A program made the translations under genes and the position numbers. From contig MPNM01000015.1 in assembly GCA_002239025.1 (NCBI GenBank), positions 1 to 64,000 of the forward strand: a DNA stretch of 64,000 bases, read 5' to 3'. Shown here piece after piece: positions 9,176 to 17,052 of the stretch. The stretch comes from Chloroflexi bacterium bin125 (GTDB taxonomy: Bacteria; Chloroflexota; Dehalococcoidia; Bin125). Position 1 is the stretch's first letter; each line of letters begins with the position of its first letter. Below the pieces are notes generated by a model, which was given only the letters and a program-made list of their open reading frames with translations, had not been told where the DNA came from and searched no databases.

Positions 9176-10600
9176 TCAATACGCATCAGGTTGGGCGTAG
9201 AGTTCAATAAGTCCAGCAATGTAATTGCGATTAAGCAGATGGCGAGAGTTGTTGTCCCTGTAACTCTGCATTCGTTCAAGAATCCATGACACGAATTCTT
9301 GACTCTCGTTTTGTCGAGCGCGCTGTGACAAAACAGCGGATTTGCCCATGTTCTGCGAGCGTTTGTTCGAGGAGAGCTTCTGCGTGATCGTCGTGAAGTC
9401 GTCTATGCAGTAGATTGCGGCTTCTATCCAAACCCTCGTTGCGTCATTGTCGCCAAGCCATCTCGCTCTTCCTTCCCCTACTGGTGCTTGTCGCTCATAG
9501 ATGTAGTCGATAATGGCAGCGCCTGCGACTTCTCCGGACATAAAGCCCCGATACAGTTCGATATTGGCGATCTTGGTTGAGATCAGCGCAACAAGGGCAT
9601 AGGGAAAGAGGGTGCGTCCGGGCGCAAGTCCTCGCGTCGCGAGTGCTAGGACTCGTAGGCAATAGTCCATATCGCGCAGCGATAGGCCAAGCTGGCCGAA
9701 AAACTGGTGCAACTGCTCTGCAATGGCACTGTACTCGTCCGCAGCACTGTTGATCCCAATCACCGGCGGTGAATCGCGAAAGTGAGGCCACAGATCGTAT
9801 CGTTGTAGAAGGTGTAGACAGAACTTCTCAGGATTCACCTCAGGGAGAACGAACTCCATGTCGAAGAATCTTCTCAGATAGACGCTGGCCTCGATGTTGC
9901 CGTATATCGACTGAACCGATTTCGTCAGTTCAGCCCGATTTAGCCCGAAGACGAAGACGATGTTCGGCACATCGAAGATGTGCTTGACCCGCTCCAGCAG
10001 CTCAATGGCGAAAGTCGGGCGGCATCTGTCCAGTTCGTCGATAATGAAGACGAGCGGCTTACCGCTGTCGCGTTTCACCTTTGCGGCTAACGCCTGAATC
10101 TCGGCCTTCAACTGCTCTTTCGTGCGGCGCTGCCGATGATAGCCATCGAGAATGCTCTCCGGCTTGAGGTCTGTGAAATCGACCGCCGTTCCGGTGAGCT
10201 GCTTTGTCAACAGACCTACACCAAAGCCGGCGATATTCAGGGCGACATCCTTGAACTTGCCATCCTCGAAGTGTTCTGAGAGCTGCCCAATGATTGAAAG
10301 GAGAGGATCATCGCAAAAGTCGTCCTCCCACGCGTTGAAGTAGATAGCCTGAAACTGCTTGTTCTGCAGCTCCTGTCGCCAGCGCTTGAGCAGGAATGTC
10401 TTGCCCGTGCCCCAGCGTCCGTCCAGGCTGATTACGAACGGCGCTTCCTGGTCCTCAATGACCTTCGTCAAACGATTCGCGATCTTCTGACGATCGAGCT
10501 CGTCGTCGGTCCAGGGAGTTACAACGTTGATCTTCGCCTCTTCCACCTTGAGCGGCGGCAGGGCCGGGCCTGCTTCCTTTTGCACAGATTCGGTGACCAT
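9176..10600 (-). CDS. KAP-family P-loop NTPase inside the type I restriction operon
   Basis: The protein has 474 residues and an ATG start at 10600. Walker A is LDGRWGTGKT near residue 61-70 and Walker B is VFIIDELDRCRP near 185-196, both typical of KAP NTPases of the STAND-related P-loop group. A weakly hydrophobic stretch (ALNIAGFGVGLLT) lies near residue 120, so membrane attachment is possible but not clear. It lies between hsdM and hsdS, two bases before the hsdS ATG, so it is co-transcribed with them. KAP NTPases are often found in defence loci; a role as a sensor or accessory of this restriction system is inferred from position only. Confidence 0.85.
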   Translation of the reverse strand: MVTESVQKEAGPALPPLKVEEAKINVVTPWTDDELDRQKIANRLTKVIEDQEAPFVISLDGRWGTGKTFLLKRWRQELQNKQFQAIYFNAWEDDFCDDPLLSIIGQLSEHFEDGKFKDVALNIAGFGVGLLTKQLTGTAVDFTDLKPESILDGYHRQRRTKEQLKAEIQALAAKVKRDSGKPLVFIIDELDRCRPTFAIELLERVKHIFDVPNIVFVFGLNRAELTKSVQSIYGNIEASVYLRRFFDMEFVLPEVNPEKFCLHLLQRYDLWPHFRDSPPVIGINSAADEYSAIAEQLHQFFGQLGLSLRDMDYCLRVLALATRGLAPGRTLFPYALVALISTKIANIELYRGFMSGEVAGAAIIDYIYERQAPVGEGRARWLGDNDATRVWIEAAIYCIDDFTTITQKLSSNKRSQNMGKSAVLSQRARQNESQEFVSWILERMQSYRDNNSRHLLNRNYIAGLIELYAQPDAY

Positions 10601-10696
10601 TGATCAGACCCTCACAATCTCGCTCAGCAGTCCGACGATTTCCTGCTCCAACGACTGAATGTCCGCCTCAATCTCCTCCAGCTGACGGGGCGGCTC

Positions 10697-12721
10697 CTAG
10701 ACGTAGAAATGGCGGTTGAGCGGAATCTCGTAGCCGATCTTGGTTTTGCTCTCGTCGACCCAGGCATCCGGTACGTGCGGCAGGACCTCGCGCGCCATGT
10801 AGTCGTCGATCTCCTCGTAAAGCGGCACGTTCTCGGTGTCGCGCAGTTCGGGATCCGGTTCGGGATTACCGTGACGGTCGCGGCAGATTTCGGCGTCCGG
10901 GTCGCGCTCGGAGAGGGCCACGAGGACCGCCTTGCGCTCAGCCGCCGACAGCTTCATTCCGCACTCTTTGACCACATCGGTCAACGCTGAAGTGAACATC
11001 TCGCTGTCGTCGTATACAGCGCCGTCAGTCGCTTCCTGGAGTGCCTTGAGCAGCTCGCGAATCTCCTGTTGGCGTGCCAGGCCGGCGGCTACCTCGTCGT
11101 TATGCGCAAGACCGTCCCGCTTCTTAATCTTGGCCAGATTCTGGAAGGCCTTTTCGTCCTCAAGTCGTGACATGCGCTCAGGAACGGCGGCGAAGTTGAG
11201 CCGCAGCGGTCGTTCAACTGTGATCTTCTGATAGCCGAAGTCCTCGTTGGCGAAGACCTTGCTCACGATTCGCGGTCGCAAGCGCATCTCGTGTGTGACC
11301 GGGTCTTCGTGGGGCAGGTCGAGAGTTTCGGCGTGCTGGAAGTTCCCGTGGATTCGAGTCAAGTCAGCAATCTGTTCCGGCGACAACTCGTTGCGCTTGT
11401 TGCCCAGGCTTTTGCGCATCTTGACGAAGAACTGGCGGCCGTCGATGAGTTGCACTTTGCCGCGCCGCCGTTCCTCCTTGCGATTGGTCAGAATCCAGAT
11501 GTAGGTCGAGATGCCCGTGTTGTAGAAGAGTTGGTCGGGCAGCGCGACGATCGCTTCGAGCCAGTCTTTCTCGATAATCCACCGCCTGATGTTGCTCTCG
11601 CCGCTGCCCGCGTCGCCGGTGAACAGGGGCGAGCCATTGAACACGATCGCAATCCGGCTGCCGCCCTCGCCTTTCTCGTCAACGGGCTGCATCTTCGAGA
11701 TCATGTGCTGCAGGAACAGCAGCGACCCGTCATTGATGCGTGGCAATCCGGCGCCGAAGCGACCCTCGTATCCAAGCGTGTCTCGCTCCTGTTCAATCAG
11801 ACGACGCTGTTGCTTCCACTCCACCCCAAACGGCGGATTGGCGAGCATGTAGTCGAAGGTCCACTTCGTGCCGTTCTGTTGGCGCTTGAAGTGGTCATTC
11901 GTGAAAGTGTCGTCGAGAATGATGTTCTCAGCGTTCTCTCCTTTGATCAGCATGTCCGACCTACAGACGGCCCACGACTCGTCGTTGTAGTCTTGGCCGA
12001 AGAGGATTGGCAGTGAGTCCGCGTTGTGGTCGCGCAGGAACTCCTCCGCCACGGAGAGCATGCCGCCGGTGCCGCAGGCAGGGTCATATATCTTCTTGAC
12101 GACGTGGCTACGGCCCAAATCCGGCTCGTCCGATAGAAGCAGACTCACCATCAGTCGTATCACCTCTCGCGGGGTGAAATGCTCCCCCGCCTCCTCATTC
12201 GCCTGCTCAGACCCGATCCGGATCAGCTCCTCGAAGACGTATCCCATCTGAACGTTGTCAACGCGCTCGGGCGAGAGGTCGACCTTGGGATCGCAGAATG
12301 CCTGCACGACCTGGAAGAGCAAGTTCTTGTCATCCATCCTCAGAATCTGCTCACTGAATGCGAAGCGCTCCAGCACAGTCCGCACGTTCTCAGAGAACCC
12401 TGCGATGTAGGCATTCAGGTTCTGGGCGATGAGATTCGGATCGTCGAGCAGGCGCTGGAGATCAAGCCGGGATGTGTTGTAGAAATCGTGGCGTGACGCG
12501 CCTTTCAGCGCGATGTCCCGCATGGTCTGACTTTGGCCCTTTGCCTTCTCGGCGGCCGCGAGCACATCATCCTTGTTCTCCGCAAGAATGCAGTCGAAGC
12601 GCCGCACCACTGTCAACGGGAGGATGACCTTGCGGTACTCATTGCGCTTGTACGGCCCGCGCAAGAGGTTGCAGATGCTCCAGATGAAGTTGGCCAGCTC
12701 AGCGTGTGTCCGGACGTTCAT
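10697..12721 (-). CDS. hsdM: Type I methyltransferase subunit (HsdM), truncated by an in-frame amber codon
   Basis: The protein has 674 residues from the ATG at 12721. It has the N-terminal HsdM_N helical domain and the N6-adenine methyltransferase core: motif I YDPACGTGGML near 215 and motif IV ANPPFG near 297. It methylates host DNA and with HsdS forms the modification enzyme. The frame stops at TAG (10697-10699) right after NRHFYV. The same frame continues with EPPRQLEEIEADIQSLEQEI and more to a TGA at 10604-10606, three bases before the KAP NTPase start. HsdM proteins normally have this coiled-coil tail, usually with an aromatic residue at the stop position. This looks like a recent nonsense mutation or sequencing error. 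Confidence 0.9.
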   Translation of the reverse strand: MNVRTHAELANFIWSICNLLRGPYKRNEYRKVILPLTVVRRFDCILAENKDDVLAAAEKAKGQSQTMRDIALKGASRHDFYNTSRLDLQRLLDDPNLIAQNLNAYIAGFSENVRTVLERFAFSEQILRMDDKNLLFQVVQAFCDPKVDLSPERVDNVQMGYVFEELIRIGSEQANEEAGEHFTPREVIRLMVSLLLSDEPDLGRSHVVKKIYDPACGTGGMLSVAEEFLRDHNADSLPILFGQDYNDESWAVCRSDMLIKGENAENIILDDTFTNDHFKRQQNGTKWTFDYMLANPPFGVEWKQQRRLIEQERDTLGYEGRFGAGLPRINDGSLLFLQHMISKMQPVDEKGEGGSRIAIVFNGSPLFTGDAGSGESNIRRWIIEKDWLEAIVALPDQLFYNTGISTYIWILTNRKEERRRGKVQLIDGRQFFVKMRKSLGNKRNELSPEQIADLTRIHGNFQHAETLDLPHEDPVTHEMRLRPRIVSKVFANEDFGYQKITVERPLRLNFAAVPERMSRLEDEKAFQNLAKIKKRDGLAHNDEVAAGLARQQEIRELLKALQEATDGAVYDDSEMFTSALTDVVKECGMKLSAAERKAVLVALSERDPDAEICRDRHGNPEPDPELRDTENVPLYEEIDDYMAREVLPHVPDAWVDESKTKIGYEIPLNRHFYV

Positions 12722-12853
12722 GCCGCTCCTACGTTTCTTCCGAGAGAAGGTTACGGCAGGACGCGAGACTTGCGATTCTCGGTCTCGATTCGATCCGCGA
12801 AGTGTGGCAACTTCGGAAGTTGTCGGATTTCGCCAAGTGGTCTTGTTGATCGC

Positions 12854-14503
12854 TCACAAAGGATCACCGAGAGCCGCGAGCGGAAAGTCCGGTATGACAC
12901 GGTTGGGAGACCGCCAGGCCGGGCCGAGCGGGCCATGCCGCTCAACGCTCGCGGCATCCGAGACCTTCAGAGGAATCGAAACACTTGCCTGGGACATCAC
13001 CTGTTCGGCGACCCGCAGGAATTGATCGGCAGCCAGTTCATCCTCGAACACGACTAACAGCGTCGGCTGCGTGCCGTGATCGTCGGTCGGGCGAGGGGTG
13101 CGGTAGTAGCGCAGGTAGGGGGCGAGGCGGGCGGCCATTGTGGTGGGGCGTACGGCTCTCCGTTCCCACTCGAGGAACAGGGCTTGTTGCTGGTTGTCTC
13201 GACTCACGACTGCAAACGCATCTGGTTGGATTGAGCGGATGCTTCCGTCGTTATGGCGGAAGTAGCGGGAGGCTCGATGGGGCGGGTCGAGTTGCTCCAG
13301 GCGCCAGGAGTTGGCGCGGGTTTGTTCGGCCAGCGATGCGACGAACTCGTGCACCGATTGGGTGTGAGTGATGTGTCGCAAGAGCTGGCGGTTTCGGGCG
13401 CCTGAGACGTTGCGCCAACCGACCGGTGCCTCAGAGTTGAGGGGTTCAACGCTCCAGCGCTGCCGAGCGGCGCCGACGGCGGTCCGGTCTCGGCGTACGA
13501 GGCAGGCGATGCCGCGGTCTGTGAGCGCCAACCGTGAGCGTCCCGCAAACCTGTGAACTGAGACAAGCTCGAGCTCGGTGAGTCGGCCGAGCAGTTGCGA
13601 GAGGCGGGCACGCTCAACGCCGAGCAGTGAGCCGAGGTGAACAGGTGTGATCCAGGGCCAGTCGCCGATCAGGTCGAGGGTGCGCTTCTCGGCAGCAGAG
13701 AGCAGCGATGCGAGCGGCCTGCCGGTTGCGGTGATGTCCGCAGCGAGCCAGCGCTTCGTTAGCGGACGCTCGCGCGGCCACTCACGGCCGGCGCCGGCGT
13801 AGCCGAGCGCTTCTCTCAGGCTGAGCCTCGCCGATCCAGACGCCGCTCTCCAGATCGAATCAGTTGCACCGGCTTGAGCGGCGTCTGCCTCCAACGTAAG
13901 AGCACAGAACCTTGGCGCTCCCTGGAGCAGTCGGCGAACCTGCCTGAGCCGGGTTTCGTCGGGCGCGAGTAGCAGCAGGACGCTGGTCAGATCGCCCTCC
14001 CAGAGTCGGCGTATGCGCTTGGCAAACGCCGTGCGTTCGGCCGTGATACCGCGCCGGATGATGCCGACGCTGCGGCCATCTGGCAATGTGATAGCGGCGT
14101 CCAACGGGTGGGCTCGGTACCAGCGGAAGCGGATCGGATGCGCGGCTTCGGTCAGGGCGGAAGCGACGCGATAGATGCTTGATACGCCGTCCAATCGCTG
14201 GAGCAGCAGGCGCCGCTCTTGCTGAGAGACCCGATAGCGGCGCATCAGGTCGGCGAGGCTGACGCCCTCATCGCGGGCGAGCCAGGCGAGGCCCTTCTGA
14301 GTGAGATAGAACCGCATCGTGCGCGGCGCCAGCGTGGAGGCGTGGGTGAACGAACCGACCAGCCCCTCGCGCTGCAGACGGTTGAGCGTGGGGTAGACCG
14401 CGCCACGTGACCAGCCGGAGATGGCGACCAGTTCCAGCCGGTCGAGGAACGGCAGCTCCGCCAGCCGGCGCATCAGCTCGGTTCGGCAGCGGGAGCGACT
14501 CAT
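12854..14503 (-). CDS. Replication-relaxation family protein with winged-helix domains
   Basis: The protein has 549 residues. Its ATG overlaps the stop of the upstream coupling ATPase (ATGA), so it is the last gene of the conjugation operon. The N-terminus (residues 1-75) is a winged-helix domain of PadR/MarR flavour (GWSRGAVYPTLNRLQREGL). A second HTH lies near 270-340 and a C-terminal domain near 400-500 contains QPDAFAVV and FLEWERR. This arrangement resembles the replication-relaxation family (PF13814), found on conjugative elements next to VirD4/TraG ATPases and thought to help initiate plasmid replication or transfer. No standard relaxase was found in the window, so this is the best candidate for the DNA-processing role, which is inference. 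Confidence 0.65.
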   Translation of the reverse strand: MSRSRCRTELMRRLAELPFLDRLELVAISGWSRGAVYPTLNRLQREGLVGSFTHASTLAPRTMRFYLTQKGLAWLARDEGVSLADLMRRYRVSQQERRLLLQRLDGVSSIYRVASALTEAAHPIRFRWYRAHPLDAAITLPDGRSVGIIRRGITAERTAFAKRIRRLWEGDLTSVLLLLAPDETRLRQVRRLLQGAPRFCALTLEADAAQAGATDSIWRAASGSARLSLREALGYAGAGREWPRERPLTKRWLAADITATGRPLASLLSAAEKRTLDLIGDWPWITPVHLGSLLGVERARLSQLLGRLTELELVSVHRFAGRSRLALTDRGIACLVRRDRTAVGAARQRWSVEPLNSEAPVGWRNVSGARNRQLLRHITHTQSVHEFVASLAEQTRANSWRLEQLDPPHRASRYFRHNDGSIRSIQPDAFAVVSRDNQQQALFLEWERRAVRPTTMAARLAPYLRYYRTPRPTDDHGTQPTLLVVFEDELAADQFLRVAEQVMSQASVSIPLKVSDAASVERHGPLGPAWRSPNRVIPDFPLAALGDPL

Positions 14504-17052
14504 CCGGTGGCCCGCTCCCGCTTACTGCGCTGTTTCGAGCGTCTGGATTTGGCGGGTTGCGCGGTCAGCGACGGCGCAGACGAGTCTCCTTCGCGCAGCT
14601 CTTCCAACCCTTGCTGATAGGCGGCCAGACGGCGTTGGCGCTCGACATTCTGCGCCTGGATCGTCTCCGTCGGTGTGACGTAGGCGGAGGCGGCGGCGCG
14701 GAGCCGAGCTGCCCGTTCGGGGTCGCCGAACTCTGGCTTGCGCACGGTCATCGAGAACGCAGGCAGGCGCTCTGTGCCGACCGAGGCGCGGATGTAGCAG
14801 TGATGCACGGGCTGTCCGACGATGTCGTCTTCGGAGAGCCGCTCGCGGCCCAGTTCCCAGACCAGCTCGCGCGCGTCGCGGCCCGAGACCTGGAACGCGG
14901 CTAGGCAACCGACGTTGGCCAGCAGCGTGTCGCGCATGGTCGGCGAGAGGTCGTCCAGCTTGCGCAGGCTCTGGGTGGCGAGCACGAACGAGGCCCCGAA
15001 CTTGCCCAGTTCGGAGAGCATCGACTCAAACTCGACGCCGGGAATCGTCTGCATCTCGTCGACGACGACCAACGCACCGCGGCGCTGTTCGAAGGGCAGT
15101 CGCTCCTGCTCGCGGATCACGGAGTCGACCAGGTTGAGCAGCGAAGCGCCGATTAAGGCGGCCACGTCTCGGCCGACCGTGCCCTGGGCCGTCGAGACGA
15201 GCAGGACGCCGCCATCGAGGATGGTGCGTCGCAGGTCGATCGTGGAGCGCGACTGTCCCAGAATCGCTCGCGCCCGGAGCGAGGACGCATAGTAGGTCAA
15301 GCGGGTCTGGACGGGCGCGAGCGCCTCAGCCCGGTACTCGCGGCGCCAGCCGCCGAAGTCGCGCGACCACCATTCGAGCAGATAGGGATCGCGCAGTTTG
15401 GCCAGCACGGGGCGGCGAAACTTCTCGTCGGTGAGCAGCCTCAGTCCGTCCAGAATCGTGTACTGATCCTCAGCCTCCACGTGCGGATAGCTGTTGGCCT
15501 CATGCAGCGTCTTGACTGTTTGCTCAAGGATCGACTGCATCCTCGGTCCCCATTGCTCCCATAGGCCGCGCGCGACGCGGACGACTGAGTCGGCGGTGCG
15601 ATCGCGGTCCGCGAAGATGCGTGTGTCGAGCAGGTTGATCCCGGGCGCGCCGCGGTCGTCGGCCAGGTCGATTAGCCGGACATCGCTGGCGAGCGACTCC
15701 GGCACCTGTTCCAGCAGCGACGCAACCAGGTCAGCGTGCGGGTCGACTACAACGATGGCGTCGCGGTCGCGGCCTGCCGCCTTCTCGGCCAGCTTGTGCG
15801 CGACGATGTGGCGCATCAGGGTCGATTTGCCCATCCTCGTCCGGGCCACATACAGGTGGTGGCGGCGCAAGAGGTCGTCGGGGAAACGGATCTCGCGCGC
15901 CTGGTCGGCGGTCGTCTCGCCGACGTACGCCCCCTCCCCGAGCGCCCGCGCGGGCGGCGGCAGCGCCTTCGAACCCGTGCGCTCGACCTCGTGCGTCTCG
16001 TCGCCTGAGCCAGGAGGATGCCAGAGCGCGGCGACTTCGCGTACGCCGAGCACGCTGCGCTGTCCGAACAGACCGGCCGGACGCGGCTGCAGCGATACCG
16101 GAGCCGGTTCGAGTGGGCAGACCTTGCCGGCCCTGAACTGGGCGCCGGCGGGATGGTCGTAATGGCGATAGGCGGAGGCGACCTGTTCCAGCAGTTCGGC
16201 CGCTCGTTCGGGCTCAGCCGACTGGGGCAGAATCGCTACGAGCACCAGTTCGCCTTCGAACGCGACCCGCGAGACCTTCTCCTTGATCAGCTGCGGGTCG
16301 TAGAAGCGCTGGCGGGACCCTTGCCAACGCCGCCAGGCCCATCCGCCGCCGAGCAAGGCGACGGCGACCCCGGCGCAAAGCGCGACCAGGTTCCAGATCT
16401 CGCCGGCCTGGAGCCAGGTGTAGCCCTGGAAGGCGGCCAACGCGAGCAGACCGAGCACGCTTAGCGCCAGCGGGTCGACGCCCTCGGTCGCTGGCCGATG
16501 AGCATAGGACGGCGCCCGTTCCGGCTGGCCCGGTCGCTCATGCGCCTTCTCCTGGTAGCCGCGCGACCAGTCGGGGCCGAGCGAGCGCAGCAGCAGTCGC
16601 GCCACCACTCGCTCGCCCGGCTTGAGGCCGGACAGCGCGCCCAGGGGAGCGAGCAGCGGATCGGAGCCGGGGTCGAGGAGGTCGTCATCGCGGAACACGC
16701 GCAACGGCACATAGTCGGGGCCGCCGGAACGTATAGTCATGCTCCAGCCCCGTTCACCCTCCGCCATCCGCAGCGGATCACTGAGCGGATCGAGCTGGCG
16801 GATCCGGGCCTGCGGGTAGTGAACGCCGATCTGACCGCGCACGACTTCGCCGTCGAGGCAACGCGCCATCAGGGTCACGCCCTCGTGATCGCCGGCCAGT
16901 TCCAGCGAGAACGGCTCGGGTACGGCGATCGACTGGAGCAGGTTCTCCACCCCGAGCAAGGTGCGCTGTCCGGTGCGCGGCGGAGTCACCGCCAGCAGCA
17001 CCGGTTCAGGGGGCGCCCCGCTGCGGAACAGATTGAGCGGGTTCAGCTTCAT
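14500..17052 (-). CDS. VirD4/TraG-like type IV secretion ATPase (coupling protein)
   Basis: The protein has 850 residues from the ATG at 17052, which overlaps the virB4 stop (ATGA). It has two transmembrane helices near 205-265 (LSVLGLLALAAFQGYTWL and LVALCAGVAVALLGGGW). The ATPase domain has a variant Walker A, ARTRMGKST, near 410; Walker B AIVVVDPHADL; and a second acidic strand, ALVVVDEMQTI, near 680. The C-terminus is Lys/Arg-rich. It resembles HerA/FtsK-type conjugative ATPases that feed DNA to the mating channel. The replacement of the first Walker A glycine by alanine is unusual but occurs in this group. Neighbours (VirB4 upstream, replication-relaxation protein downstream) support conjugation. 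Confidence 0.82.
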   Translation of the reverse strand: MKLNPLNLFRSGAPPEPVLLAVTPPRTGQRTLLGVENLLQSIAVPEPFSLELAGDHEGVTLMARCLDGEVVRGQIGVHYPQARIRQLDPLSDPLRMAEGERGWSMTIRSGGPDYVPLRVFRDDDLLDPGSDPLLAPLGALSGLKPGERVVARLLLRSLGPDWSRGYQEKAHERPGQPERAPSYAHRPATEGVDPLALSVLGLLALAAFQGYTWLQAGEIWNLVALCAGVAVALLGGGWAWRRWQGSRQRFYDPQLIKEKVSRVAFEGELVLVAILPQSAEPERAAELLEQVASAYRHYDHPAGAQFRAGKVCPLEPAPVSLQPRPAGLFGQRSVLGVREVAALWHPPGSGDETHEVERTGSKALPPPARALGEGAYVGETTADQAREIRFPDDLLRRHHLYVARTRMGKSTLMRHIVAHKLAEKAAGRDRDAIVVVDPHADLVASLLEQVPESLASDVRLIDLADDRGAPGINLLDTRIFADRDRTADSVVRVARGLWEQWGPRMQSILEQTVKTLHEANSYPHVEAEDQYTILDGLRLLTDEKFRRPVLAKLRDPYLLEWWSRDFGGWRREYRAEALAPVQTRLTYYASSLRARAILGQSRSTIDLRRTILDGGVLLVSTAQGTVGRDVAALIGASLLNLVDSVIREQERLPFEQRRGALVVVDEMQTIPGVEFESMLSELGKFGASFVLATQSLRKLDDLSPTMRDTLLANVGCLAAFQVSGRDARELVWELGRERLSEDDIVGQPVHHCYIRASVGTERLPAFSMTVRKPEFGDPERAARLRAAASAYVTPTETIQAQNVERQRRLAAYQQGLEELREGDSSAPSLTAQPAKSRRSKQRSKRERATG

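Noticed and set aside
10697-10699. TAG read as pyrrolysine or another recoded amino acid
   Set aside because: TAG is used as an ordinary stop elsewhere here, and HsdM has no reason to carry a special residue at this position. A nonsense mutation or read error is simpler.
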